Shown here: piece after piece, positions 16,908 to 25,820 of the stretch
Numbering within the stretch: position 1 is the first letter of the stretch
Layout of the letters: each line of letters begins with the position of its first letter
Assembly: GCF_900289145.1 (NCBI RefSeq)
Contig: NZ_OKQO01000001.1
Span: 1-64,000, forward strand
Reading direction: 5' to 3'
Source: Neobittarella massiliensis (ex Bilen et al. 2018)
Lineage (GTDB): Bacteria; Bacillota; Clostridia; Oscillospirales; Ruminococcaceae
Length of the DNA: 64,000 nt
The notes under the pieces: generated by a model
Seen by the model: only the letters and a program-made list of their open reading frames with translations
What the model was told of the DNA's origin: nothing
Database searches by the model: none
Program-made: the position numbers and the translations under genes

Positions 16908-18041
16908 ATGGAATGTTATCTCGACAACAGCGCCACCACCCGGGTATTGCCCCAGGTGGCCGATACCGTGTATAAAGTCCTCACCCAGCAGTACGGAAAT
17001 CCTTCCTCACTGCACAAAAAAGGGCTGGAGGCCGAGCTCATTTTAGAGGGGGCCCGCCGCGATCTGGCTCAAGTGCTGGGCTGCGACAGCAGCGAGGTCT
17101 ACTTCACCTCCGGCGGCACCGAGGCCAACAACTGGGCCGTCTACAGCGGTTATGAGCTGTGCCGCCGCCGGGCCACCGGCATCGTCACCACCGCTTTCGA
17201 GCACTCGTCGGTGATCGAGCCGGTGCAGTTCTTGGCCGAAAAAGGGGCGCAGGCCACCTTTGTCGCCCCCGACATCACCGGCCATATCGACCCGGCCGCC
17301 GTGCTCGGCGCGGTAGACGAAAACACCGGTTTGGTCAGCCTCATGCTGGTCAATAACGAGCTGGGTACCATCCTGCCCATCAAAGCCCTCGCCGCCCAGA
17401 TCAAGCGCAAAAATCCCCAGGTCCTCGTCCACTGCGATGCAGTACAGGGCTTTGGCAAATTGCCGCTGTCGGTGCACAGCCTGGGGGTGGATATGCTCAC
17501 CGTCACCGGCCATAAGATACACGCCCCCAAAGGCATCGGCGCTCTGTATATCAAAAAAGGGGTACACCTCAAGCCCATCATCCGCGGCGGGCAGCAGCAA
17601 AAGCGGCTGCGCCCGGGCACCGAGAACGTCGCCTATGCGGCGGCTCTGGCCCAGGCCGCGCAAATAGCCGACCAGGGCCGGGTGCAAAATACCGCCCACG
17701 CCACCGCCCTGCGCGACAAGCTGCTCGGCCTGTGCGCCCAAAACAGCGAGGTCGCCGTCAATTCCCCCGCCGACGGCCTGCCCTATATCGTAAATTTATC
17801 GGTACTGGGCATCCGCAGCGAGACTTTGCTCCACTTCTTGGCCGAGCAGGGGATCTATGTCTCCAGCGGCTCAGCCTGTGCCAAAGGCGGCCCCAGCCAT
17901 GTGCTGCGCAGCACCGGTATGGACCTCGCCCGCGCCGACAGCGCCCTGCGCATAAGCTTTAGCGCCTACACCGACGAGCGCGAGATCGACTGTCTCTATC
18001 AGGGCATCTGCCAGGCGCAGGCTACCCTGTCCCGGCGCTGA
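16908..18041 (+). CDS. Cysteine desulfurase (NifS/IscS family), probable ThiI partner
   Basis: 377 residues from ATG at 16908 with AGGAG eight bases upstream; the open frame to the left is not used. PLP enzyme that takes sulfur from cysteine as a persulfide. Seen: YLDNSATT start, FTSGGTEANN, the PLP lysine in TVTGHKIHAPKG, and the active cysteine in SSGSACAKGG. The next gene, 99 bases on, is thiI, the pairing known from Bacillus (NifZ-ThiI), so it probably feeds sulfur to tRNA 4-thiouridine synthesis rather than acting as the housekeeping Fe-S desulfurase. Confidence 0.93.
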   Translation: MECYLDNSATTRVLPQVADTVYKVLTQQYGNPSSLHKKGLEAELILEGARRDLAQVLGCDSSEVYFTSGGTEANNWAVYSGYELCRRRATGIVTTAFEHSSVIEPVQFLAEKGAQATFVAPDITGHIDPAAVLGAVDENTGLVSLMLVNNELGTILPIKALAAQIKRKNPQVLVHCDAVQGFGKLPLSVHSLGVDMLTVTGHKIHAPKGIGALYIKKGVHLKPIIRGGQQQKRLRPGTENVAYAAALAQAAQIADQGRVQNTAHATALRDKLLGLCAQNSEVAVNSPADGLPYIVNLSVLGIRSETLLHFLAEQGIYVSSGSACAKGGPSHVLRSTGMDLARADSALRISFSAYTDEREIDCLYQGICQAQATLSRR

Positions 18042-18140
18042 CAGCGCCCCGCTCCCCTCAAGGCCACCCAAATACCCCGGTCCCCGGCCGGCCGCCACGC
18101 CGGCTGGGCACCCAAGTTAAACAGATAGGAATGTGTTAAG

Positions 18141-19313
18141 TTGAACGAGATACTGCTCTTAAAATACGGCGAGATCGCCCTCAAAGGTCTCAACAAAAAT
18201 AACTTTGAAGGAGTGCTGCTCAAAAACGTGCGGCATCGCATCAAAAAACTGGGCCGGTTCGAGGTGCGCAAAGCCCAGTCCACCGTCTACGTCCAACCCC
18301 TGGAAGAAGTGGATCTCGACCGCTGCGAAGAGCGCCTCTCCCACGTGTTTGGCATCTCCACCATCGCCCGGGCGGTAGTGGCCGAGAAGGACTTTGCCGA
18401 CATCACCCAAAAGGTGCTCGATTACGTGCAGGATATCCTGCCCTTTGCCAAGACGTTTCGGGTCGAGGCCCGCCGCTCCGACAAGTCTTTTCCCATGAAC
18501 ACCCCCCAGATCTGCGCCGAGCTGGGCGGCATTTTGCTGGAGCACTACCCCCACTTAAAAGTTGACCTGCATGACCCCGAGGTGCGGGTGTTCGTCGAGG
18601 TGCGCGACTTCGGCGCCTATGTCCACGCCGGGGCAAAAAAGGGGGCCGGCGGCATGCCGGTGGGCTCCAGCGGCCACGGCGCGCTGCTGCTCTCAGGTGG
18701 GATCGACTCGCCGGTGGCCGGCTACATGATGGCCAAGCGGGGCATGCAGCTGTGCTACATCCACTTCGAAAGCCCCCCCTACACCAGCGAGCGCGCCCGC
18801 TTAAAGGTGGTGGCGCTGGGGCAAAAGCTCACCGAGTACGCTAACACCTGCGAGATGTTCATCGTCCCCTTTACCGACATTCAGGAAAAGATAAAGGCCC
18901 ACTGCCGCGAGGAGTATTTTACCATCATCATGCGCCGCATGATGATGAAGATCGCCAGCCGCCTGGCCGCCCAAAACGGGTGCGAGGCGCTGATTACCGG
19001 CGAGAGCCTGGCCCAGGTGGCCAGCCAAACGGTGCGGGCCATCGGCTGCACCGATGCCGCCAGCGAGCTGCCGGTATTCAGGCCGCTCATCGGCATGGAC
19101 AAATCCGAGATCGTCGACATCGCCCAGAAGATCGATACCTTCGAGACCTCCATCCTCCCCTATGAGGACTGCTGCACCGTGTTCACCCCCCGCCACCCCA
19201 AGACCAGGCCGGTGCTGGAATACGTGTTAAAAGAGGAGGAGAAGCTGGCCGTCGACGAGCTGGTAGAGGCCGCGGTGGCCGGGGCGGCCAAATCGGTGGT
19301 CATCTTACAGTAG
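18141..19313 (+). CDS. thiI: tRNA 4-thiouridine synthase ThiI
   Basis: 390 residues, TTG start. N-terminal ferredoxin-like and THUMP domains (about residues 1-165) bind tRNA; the C-terminal PP-loop ATPase has SGGIDSP starting at Ser185. There is no C-terminal rhodanese domain, as in Gram-positive ThiI, which take sulfur through a conserved AANH-domain cysteine; a CC pair occurs in YEDCCTVFTPRHP near residue 345. Lies between the cysteine desulfurase and the cinA fusion. Confidence 0.95.
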   Translation: MNEILLLKYGEIALKGLNKNNFEGVLLKNVRHRIKKLGRFEVRKAQSTVYVQPLEEVDLDRCEERLSHVFGISTIARAVVAEKDFADITQKVLDYVQDILPFAKTFRVEARRSDKSFPMNTPQICAELGGILLEHYPHLKVDLHDPEVRVFVEVRDFGAYVHAGAKKGAGGMPVGSSGHGALLLSGGIDSPVAGYMMAKRGMQLCYIHFESPPYTSERARLKVVALGQKLTEYANTCEMFIVPFTDIQEKIKAHCREEYFTIIMRRMMMKIASRLAAQNGCEALITGESLAQVASQTVRAIGCTDAASELPVFRPLIGMDKSEIVDIAQKIDTFETSILPYEDCCTVFTPRHPKTRPVLEYVLKEEEKLAVDELVEAAVAGAAKSVVILQ

Positions 19314-19338
19314 CCGCTAAGGCGAGGAGGGGACGATC

Positions 19339-21471
19339 TTGAGAGCAGAGCTCATCTGTGTGGGCACCGAGTTGCTACTCGGCGACATACTCAACACCAA
19401 CGCCCAGTACATCTCCAGGCAGCTGGCCAAGCTGGGCATCGACATGTACTACCAGAGCGTAGTGGGCGACAACCCCGACCGCCTAAAAGAGACGCTGACC
19501 ACCGCCCTGCGCCGCAGCGAGCTGGTCATCCTCACCGGCGGCCTGGGCCCCACCAAAGACGACCTCACCAAAGAGACCGTCTGCGACCTGCTGGGCCTCG
19601 AGCTCATCCTGCACCAGCCCAGCATGGACGCCATCGAGACCTACTACAAAAACACCTGCCGCCAAATGACCCCCAACAACGTAAAACAGGCCTATGTGCC
19701 CGCCGGCAGCAAGGTGTTTTTAAACCACCACGGCTCGGCGCCGGGCTGCGTGGTCTCCAGCCGTAAGGGCCACCAGCACGTGGTGCTGCTGCCCGGCCCC
19801 CCGTCCGAGTGCTGCCCCATGGTCGACGAGCACCTGATGCCGTTTTTGCAGGCCATCACCGGCCAGACTATCTACTCCACCACTCTGCGGGTGTTCGGCA
19901 TCGGCGAGTCGGCGCTGGAACCCCAGGTCGAGGACCTGCTGGCAGGGGAAAACCCCACCGCCGCCCTCTACGCCAAAGAGGGGGAGGTGGAGCTGCGCAT
20001 CACCGCCAAGGCCGCCAGTGAAGAGGCGGCCAGAGCCCAGTGCCAGCAGCTGGCCGACGAGGTAAAGCGCCGTCTGGGCGATCACGTCTACGGGCAGGAT
20101 ACCTCCGGGCTGCACCATACCGCCGTCGAGCTGCTCATCCAAAAAGGGCTCAAGATCTCTACCGCCGAGTCCTGTACCGGCGGCCTCATCAGCCAGCGCA
20201 TCACCCAGGTGCCCGGCTCCTCCAAGGTGTTCGACCTGGGGGCCGCCACCTATGCGGTGTGGGCCAAGCGGTCGCTTTTGGGCATCCGCAAAAAATTTTT
20301 TAAAGGCGGGGCGGTCAGCGAGCAGGTGGCCGCGCGCATGGCCGTCGGCGCCCGGCGCCGCGGCCGGGCCGATATCGGCGTGGGGGTCACCGGCGTGGCC
20401 GGCCCCGGCGCCGACGAAAACGGCAACCCTGAGGGGCTGGTCTACGTCGGTGTGGCCTACAAAAAAACCGTCTATGTGCAAAAGCTGCAGCTGAAAAACG
20501 GCAACACCAGCCGCGACAAGATCCGCCACCTGGCCAGCCTGCACGCCTTCGATATGGTCCGCCGCATCGCCGCCGGGCTCGACTGCTCGGCCTACACCGC
20601 GCTGGATATCAAAAAACTCACCGCCGGCGACCGCTGGCTGCGCCGTCTCGACGGGCTGCGCGCAGTGGCGTTTTACCTGGCGCTTTGCGTGTTTATCGGC
20701 TCGCTTACTCTGGTGGGCCAGTACCTCTATGAGGGCTGGCAGAATAAGCAGCAGGTGTCCGGTCTCTCCAGCCTCTATACCGACGGCAAAGATGTAGACG
20801 TACAACTGCCCGAAGGGTACCTCCCCAAATTCAAGTCGCTGTACTACTACAATCAGGATATCGCCGGTTTCCTCCGCATCCCCCAAACGCAGATCAACTA
20901 TCCCATCGTCCAGTACTCCGACAACAGCTATTACCTAAAGGTCGACTACTACGACGACTACAGCCGTTACGGCACGCTGTTTTTCGACTACCGCAACGAC
21001 CTGCAGGCCCGGGGTGAGAACCTGGTGGTGTACGGCCACAACATGAAAGACAGCCAGATGTTCGGCGACCTCACCAAATATAAAGATCTCGATTTTTACA
21101 AAAAGTCGCCGCTCATCTACATGGATACCGTCTACGGCGAAGGCGTGTATAAGATCTTTGCCGTGTTCACCGCCAACACCGACCCCTCTGTGGGCGAGGT
21201 GTTCGACTACTACAACCGCCTCAACTTCGTCACTGCCGAGGCCTACGACCAATTCGTGTCCGAGCTCAAGGCGCGCTCGCTCATCGATACCGGGGTAGAC
21301 GCCCAGTTCGACGACCGGCTGCTCACCCTCTCCACCTGCGAGTACGACTACGACGGCCAGCGGCTGGTGGTGGTCGCCCGCCAGGTGCGCGATGGGGAAG
21401 AGGACAAAGTCGATACTTCCGCCGCCAAGAAAAACCCCGATCCGGTGCTGCCGGTGTTGTATAAAAAATAA
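19339..21471 (+). CDS. cinA: CinA fused in frame to a membrane-anchored class B sortase
   Basis: 710 residues, TTG start after GAGGAGGGG. Residues 1-~420 are a full CinA: N-terminal MoaB/MogA-like domain (VGTELLLGDILNTNAQ, GGLGPTKDD) and C-terminal nicotinamide-nucleotide amidase domain (STAESCTGGLIS, VTGVAGP). With no stop, an amphipathic linker, a membrane helix (about 443-465) and a sortase B domain follow, with His567 (VVYGHNM), Cys667 (TLSTCEY) and Arg681 (VVARQV), the complete catalytic triad. Normal CinA is ~415 residues. An internal GTG at Val443 is possible but has no ribosome site. Real fusion, or an assembly-level loss of a stop, cannot be separated here. Confidence 0.88.
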   Translation: MRAELICVGTELLLGDILNTNAQYISRQLAKLGIDMYYQSVVGDNPDRLKETLTTALRRSELVILTGGLGPTKDDLTKETVCDLLGLELILHQPSMDAIETYYKNTCRQMTPNNVKQAYVPAGSKVFLNHHGSAPGCVVSSRKGHQHVVLLPGPPSECCPMVDEHLMPFLQAITGQTIYSTTLRVFGIGESALEPQVEDLLAGENPTAALYAKEGEVELRITAKAASEEAARAQCQQLADEVKRRLGDHVYGQDTSGLHHTAVELLIQKGLKISTAESCTGGLISQRITQVPGSSKVFDLGAATYAVWAKRSLLGIRKKFFKGGAVSEQVAARMAVGARRRGRADIGVGVTGVAGPGADENGNPEGLVYVGVAYKKTVYVQKLQLKNGNTSRDKIRHLASLHAFDMVRRIAAGLDCSAYTALDIKKLTAGDRWLRRLDGLRAVAFYLALCVFIGSLTLVGQYLYEGWQNKQQVSGLSSLYTDGKDVDVQLPEGYLPKFKSLYYYNQDIAGFLRIPQTQINYPIVQYSDNSYYLKVDYYDDYSRYGTLFFDYRNDLQARGENLVVYGHNMKDSQMFGDLTKYKDLDFYKKSPLIYMDTVYGEGVYKIFAVFTANTDPSVGEVFDYYNRLNFVTAEAYDQFVSELKARSLIDTGVDAQFDDRLLTLSTCEYDYDGQRLVVVARQVRDGEEDKVDTSAAKKNPDPVLPVLYKK

Positions 21472-21477
21472 GTGATT

Positions 21478-21848
21478 GCTTTCAAAAGAGGGTGCCCAGT
21501 CGCGACGGACGCACAGGCTCTGCCTGCTCGCCTTGCTCTGGGCACTCTCTCTTTGCAAGCTCTCGACACAGGGCGGACAGCGCGCCCATGTCGCACTGTT
21601 CGCCCTGCGATAGGAGTCAGGCGTGCGCCTGACGGTATTAAATGGTTCCAGTGATACAGGTATCGTAAAACGTGAGTCGCTGCTTTCAAAAGAGAGTGCC
21701 CAGTCGCGGCGGACTTGCGGGCTATGCCCGCGCGCCTTGCTTTGACATCCCTCTTATGGTTTTCCCCGCACGGCACCAACATCGCACCCGAGCTGCTCTC
21801 GAGCTGTATGCGCAGCACCGCGGCAGGTGTTAGCCGTGCGCCTAATGC
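21478..21848 (+). repeat. Two-copy structured repeat with covarying hairpins
   Basis: Copy 1 spans about 21478-21635, copy 2 about 21682-21848. A 33-base opening (GCTTTCAAAAGAG...GTGCCCAGTCGCG) differs at two positions. Each copy then has a hairpin whose arms changed together: CAGGC/GCCTG (21514-21526) against GCGGGC/GCCCGC (21717-21731). A terminal hairpin TCAGGCG/CGCCTGA (21617-21632) corresponds to TTAGCCG/CGCCTAA (21830-21845). In copy 1, GAGGGTGCCCAG also pairs with CTGGGCACTCTC (21538-21549). No coding sequence fits. Confidence 0.7.
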
Positions 21849-21924
21849 TATGTTGCAGGCACAGGGGCACAGCGAGAACAAAATGCGAGCCGCCAGGCCT
21901 TGTAGCCGGCGGCTCGCTCTGTAT

Positions 21925-23121
21925 TTAGACCGGCCTCCCCCCATCTTTTTTTAGCAGCCGGGGCCCCAGTTTGTCGATGAGCAGCGCCCCCAGCGGGGCA
22001 GTCAGCAAAATAGCCACTACCGCCACCGCCAGTACGGTGCTGCCGCAGCCAAGACCCATAGCCAGCGGTACCCCGCCAATGGCCGCCTGTACGGTGGCTT
22101 TGGGCAGATAGGCAGCTGCGCAGAAAAGCCTCTCTTTTTTGCACAGCGGGGTCTTTATCACACACAGCAGTACCCCCAGCGCGCGAAAGATCAGCCCACC
22201 GGCCACACAACAGACCGCCGCCAGCCCGCACAGCGCCAAATACCGCAGGTCCACCGCTGCCCCCACCAGTGAAAACAGCAGGATCTCGGCGCCCACCCAC
22301 AGCGAGGAAAAACTGCCGGCCAGCTCGGCTGCCCGGTCCGGCGTACGCCATAAAAGCGCCATGCCCATGGCCACAATGCCCAGCAGACCCGAAAAGGGGC
22401 AGTAGCCCTTCAGCTGGTTTTCCACCTCCAGCAGCAAAAACGAGACAGCCAAAAACAACACCGTCCGCAGTGGCACCGGCAGAAAAGACCGGGCAAAAAA
22501 TACGCCCAGCAAAAGCCCGCACAGAGCCCCGGCCCCGGCCCCCAACAAAATGGATATCGGCACCTGTCCCAGTACTGCCGGCGAAAAACTGCCGCCCCCG
22601 GCCGCCACCCCGGTCAGGGCGGTAAACACCACGATGACGAACACATCGTCCACCGAGGCCCCAGCCATGATCATCTGCGGGATGTGCCGCTGCTGCCCAC
22701 GGTTATCTTCGATCAGCGCCAGCATCCGCGGCACCACCACCGCCGGCGATACCGCCGCCACCACCGCGCCGATGATGCCGGCCTCCAGCACGCTCACCCC
22801 CAGCAGGGGCGGGGCCAACAGCAGCATGCCCAATATCTCAAAAGTCGCCGGCAAAAAGCACAGCAACAGCGCCGGTCGCCCCACAGCCAACAGGTCTTTT
22901 GGGTGCAGCGCCAGCCCGGCCCGCGCCAAAATGATCACCAGCGCCAGCTGTCGCAGCGGGGCCGAGATGGCCAAGATCCCCCCCTGCAGCAGCCCCAGCG
23001 CCCCCGGTCCCAAAATAACGCCTGCCAGCAGCATGCCCACCAGCGCCGGCAGCCCTGTTTTTTTGCACAGCTCACCCAAAAACCAGCCGCCTAAAAACAA
23101 CAGTGCCATATCTGTCAGCAC
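21925..23121 (-). CDS. CPA-type cation:proton antiporter
   Basis: 398 residues from GTG at 23121, the start closest to AAGGGGG; longer versions run into the leader. About 12 membrane helices over the whole length, with GLPALVGMLLAGVILGP, SPAVVVPRML and GASVDDVF segments typical of Na+/H+ exchanger-domain (PF00999) proteins. There is no C-terminal TrkA-N or RCK domain, so it is the short form. Probably exchanges Na+ or K+ for H+ at the cytoplasmic membrane. Preceded by a structured leader with a terminator. Confidence 0.88.
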   Translation of the reverse strand: MLTDMALLFLGGWFLGELCKKTGLPALVGMLLAGVILGPGALGLLQGGILAISAPLRQLALVIILARAGLALHPKDLLAVGRPALLLCFLPATFEILGMLLLAPPLLGVSVLEAGIIGAVVAAVSPAVVVPRMLALIEDNRGQQRHIPQMIMAGASVDDVFVIVVFTALTGVAAGGGSFSPAVLGQVPISILLGAGAGALCGLLLGVFFARSFLPVPLRTVLFLAVSFLLLEVENQLKGYCPFSGLLGIVAMGMALLWRTPDRAAELAGSFSSLWVGAEILLFSLVGAAVDLRYLALCGLAAVCCVAGGLIFRALGVLLCVIKTPLCKKERLFCAAAYLPKATVQAAIGGVPLAMGLGCGSTVLAVAVVAILLTAPLGALLIDKLGPRLLKKDGGRPV

Positions 23122-23149
23122 AATACATTCCCCCTTATCTCTCTTATCC

Positions 23150-23290
23150 GGCGGCTGCCGCCGGCAAACAAAAAAGGGCCGACAGCTACCGCGAGCATCT
23201 CTCGCAGAAGCCATCAGCCCCGACTATCTCCGGTGCGGTTCGGGCTCTGGGCCCGGGGAGGACATCATTCCCCACCGGCTCCAAAGCCGG
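23150..23290 (-). promoter_or_regulatory. Riboswitch-like leader of the antiporter gene
   Basis: On the minus strand three consecutive hairpins, CCGGCT/AGCCGG (23290-23275), GGGGA/TCCCC (23273-23255) and CGGGC/GCCCG (23254-23241), precede a ~20-base-pair stem rich in G.U pairs (23221-23177) ending in six T (23175-23170). A further GGCGGC/GCCGCC hairpin follows before the ribosome site. Aptamer-like part plus terminator in front of an ion transporter suggests a riboswitch; the class is not recognised. Confidence 0.6.
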
Positions 23291-23297
23291 CCCCATT

Positions 23298-23327
23298 ATC
23301 CTAGCACACCATACGTACCGCTGTCAA
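23298..23327 (-). promoter_or_regulatory. Promoter of the antiporter gene
   Basis: Minus strand consensus TTGACA (23327-23322), 18-base spacer, TAGGAT (23303-23298); predicted transcript starts just before the first leader hairpin. Confidence 0.65.
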
Positions 23328-23515
23328 CGCCTATCTGCGGCCGGCACGCAGCATGCCGCAGATAGGATGTGTCCGGGCCAGTCGGTATCGACAGGCCGCC
23401 CTACGTCGGTCCATCCGCCACTTCCCCAGCCGCCGGCGCACAGCCACTTTTCACCCCTGCCAAAAAAGAGGAAAAAACGATAGCCAATTTGTCAATAGAA
23501 ACCCGCTCCCACAGG

Positions 23516-23524
23516 TGGTATAGT
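23516..23524 (+). promoter_or_regulatory. Extended -10 promoter of the M20 peptidase gene
   Basis: TGGTATAGT, an extended -10 element, 70 bases before the start; no good -35 is seen. Confidence 0.45.
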
Positions 23525-23593
23525 GGTGATACATGAGAGAGTAAAAACGCTTTTACACACCGCCTGATAGACCCGCCTTGAAAGGAGCGCACC

Positions 23594-24907
23594 ATGGAAA
23601 ATAAACAGGTCATGGACTGGATCGATCAAAACAGTCAGCAGATCATCGGTTTTCTGCAGGAGCTCATCCGCCGCCCGTCAGTCAACCCCGCCTTCGACGA
23701 AAAAGAGGAGCTCAAAGGGGAGGGGGACGTCCAGCGCTACATCCAGCAGTATCTCCAAGACGAGCTGGGCCTCGAGTCCGAGCTGCGCTGTCCCGACCCT
23801 GAGGCGCTGCGCAAATACGCCGACAAGGCCGGCTACATGGAGGGTCACACCTTCGAGGACCGCCCCAACCTGTACGCCGAGTGCAAAGGTGCCGGTGGTG
23901 GCCGCTCCATCATGCTGTCGGGCCACGTCGATGTGGTGCAGCTGGGTGAGGGCTGGACGGTCGATCCCTTCGGCGGCGATATCGACGGCGACAAGCTCTA
24001 TGGCCGCGGTGCCACCGATATGAAAGGCGGTGTAGCGGCAATGATCATGGCCCTCAAGGCCATCAAACAGGCGGGCATCACCTTAAAGGGAGATGTGCGT
24101 ATCGGCACCGTCGTCGATGAGGAGGCCGGCGGCATGGGTACACTGGCGCTGGTGGGCGGCGACGGCCGCCGGGCCGACGCCTGCATCATCACCGAGGGGA
24201 CCGAGATGCTTGTCGAGCCGCTATGCCGCGGTATCCTGTGGGGCAAGCTCATCGTGCCCGGCCGCCCCGGCCACATCGAGCACTTTAAGACCGATTGGCG
24301 CACCGGCGGCGCTGTCGACGCCATCGACAAGGCCCGCCTCTACCTCGATCAGATCGATCGCCTCAACGAGGAGTGGGGCTTCACCAAGCGGCACCCGCTG
24401 CTGCCCATCCCCTGCCAGTTCAAGGTGGCCCAGATCAATGCCGGCGAGTACCCCACCACCTATGCCGGCAGCTGCGAGATCATCTTTGACGTGCAGTACC
24501 TGCCGGAGGAAAACGACCAAAACGGCATGGGCTCCAAGGTCAAACAGCAGGTGCTCGATTTCGTCAAGCAGGTGGCCGATACCGACCCCTGGCTGCGCGA
24601 GAACCCGCCCAAAGTCGAGTGGATCCTCAACGCCGACTGCGGCGAGACCCCGGCCGACAGCGACTTTGTACAGACGGTGGTCGGCGCGGTGGAGCAGGTA
24701 GAGGGGCAAAAGCCAGATATCACTGGCGCCTTGGGCCACACCGATATGGGTTGGTTTTGCAACGTGGGCATCCCCACCATCAACTACGGCCCCGGCCCGG
24801 CCTGGAAGGCCCATCAGGTCGACGAGTACGTCTCCATCGATCAGCTCATCCGCTGCACCAAAAATATCGCCCAGACCATTCTCGACTGGTGCGGTGTGGC
24901 CGAGTGA
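23594..24907 (+). CDS. M20 family peptidase/deacylase (ArgE/DapE type)
   Basis: 437 residues, ATG with AAAGGAG upstream. Dinuclear zinc enzyme of the ArgE/DapE group: metal ligands in LSGHVDVV (near residue 115), GRGATDMKGG (near 137) and the catalytic Glu in DEEAGGMGT (near 176), plus a final HQVDEYVS ligand region. An inserted dimerisation domain lies around residues 200-330. Substrate cannot be assigned; acetylornithine deacetylase or dipeptidase-like activity are both possible. Monocistronic, with promoter and terminator. Confidence 0.87.
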   Translation: MENKQVMDWIDQNSQQIIGFLQELIRRPSVNPAFDEKEELKGEGDVQRYIQQYLQDELGLESELRCPDPEALRKYADKAGYMEGHTFEDRPNLYAECKGAGGGRSIMLSGHVDVVQLGEGWTVDPFGGDIDGDKLYGRGATDMKGGVAAMIMALKAIKQAGITLKGDVRIGTVVDEEAGGMGTLALVGGDGRRADACIITEGTEMLVEPLCRGILWGKLIVPGRPGHIEHFKTDWRTGGAVDAIDKARLYLDQIDRLNEEWGFTKRHPLLPIPCQFKVAQINAGEYPTTYAGSCEIIFDVQYLPEENDQNGMGSKVKQQVLDFVKQVADTDPWLRENPPKVEWILNADCGETPADSDFVQTVVGAVEQVEGQKPDITGALGHTDMGWFCNVGIPTINYGPGPAWKAHQVDEYVSIDQLIRCTKNIAQTILDWCGVAE

Positions 24908-24995
24908 CCTCCCGGTTCTAGCGGCGCCCGCGCGGTGGCAGCTCTCTTCGGCGTAAAATAGCCGTAACACCAGCATACCAGTATACCAATACATC

Positions 24996-25034
24996 AGCAC
25001 CCGTACAGGTTTTTCCTGTACGGGTGCTTTTTTT
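24996..25034 (+). terminator. Terminator after the M20 peptidase gene
   Basis: AGCACCCGTACAGG pairs with CCTGTACGGGTGCT, five-base loop, seven T. The rest of the gap to 25226 has no gene. Confidence 0.92.
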
Positions 25035-25226
25035 GCCGCCAAACGGGGCAGTATTTTTACAGTCGTTGGCGCAAACAGCAGCTTATAGCTTATAGCCGCC
25101 GCCAGCCCACCGCTACAAAAAATCGTATCCCACCGCCGTGATCAGTCGATCGGCCTATCTGGCGCCGCGCAGGGACGGTCTCTCCGGCAAACGACCGCAT
25201 CCTGCGGCAAAAACAGCCGGTCGCGG

Positions 25227-25751
25227 TCACTTCTCGGCGGCAAAGTGCTGCTCTACCAGCGCCGCCGCCACATCCTGTACCTGCTGGCTCAGCCGCGAGA
25301 GCACCAGCACCGCGGCCAACAAGTCGCCGCTGTCGTCCAACGTCTCTTGGGGGATGAGGTCGCACAGCAGCCCGGCGGTGGTCTCTTCCAGCTGTGGCGC
25401 GCGCTCCAAAAATTCGCTGTAGGCCATCTGCAGGGCATTGTCGCTCTCCAGTGCACCGTAGCACTCGCCCAATACCTGTCCGATCTGGCTGATAGAGAGC
25501 ACCGATTTCAGGTTGTAGATGAGCAGCATCTGTATGATGTGGTTCTTGGTGTACTTTTTTCCCGCCAGCGGGCGTATAATCTCCTCTTTGCGGTAGTTGT
25601 TGATCATCGTCTTGGTCAGCATGTTGTCGCCGCCGTGCTGGCTAAACAGGGTCAGCACCTGGTCCATATACAGGTCGATCTGGGGGATGTCCCGCAGCTG
25701 CATATCCTCGCGGTGCAGTGCTTTCTGTACGATCTCGGTCACTTTTTCCAT
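25227..25751 (-). CDS. DUF1836 domain protein, probable regulator
   Basis: 174 residues from ATG at 25751, preceded by AGAGGTG at good spacing. DUF1836 proteins are common in Firmicutes and carry a MerR-like winged helix; here 'LTKTMINNYRKEEIIRPLAGKKYTKNHI' (about residues 45-72) has the conserved TxxxINNYxK core. The C-terminal half is helical. Its promoter contains an inverted repeat between -35 and -10, suggesting autoregulation. Divergent from the hemolysin III gene. Confidence 0.85.
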   Translation of the reverse strand: MEKVTEIVQKALHREDMQLRDIPQIDLYMDQVLTLFSQHGGDNMLTKTMINNYRKEEIIRPLAGKKYTKNHIIQMLLIYNLKSVLSISQIGQVLGECYGALESDNALQMAYSEFLERAPQLEETTAGLLCDLIPQETLDDSGDLLAAVLVLSRLSQQVQDVAAALVEQHFAAEK

Positions 25752-25783
25752 GGCGATCACCTCTTCACAGCTTTTATGTTTCT

Positions 25784-25812
25784 ATCATACTATGAACTAG
25801 TATAGAAATCAA
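25784..25812 (-). promoter_or_regulatory. Promoter and inverted repeat of the DUF1836 gene
   Basis: Minus strand TTGATT (25812-25807), 17-base spacer, TATGAT (25789-25784). ATACTA and TAGTAT with a five-base centre (25787-25803) occupy the spacer, an operator-like position. Confidence 0.6.
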
Positions 25813-25820
25813 TATGTCGC

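Noticed and set aside
23160-23200. c-di-AMP riboswitch ending on the plus strand (CCGACAGCTACCGCG)
   Set aside because: The upstream conserved parts of that class are missing on the plus strand; the match is one arm of the minus-strand terminator stem.
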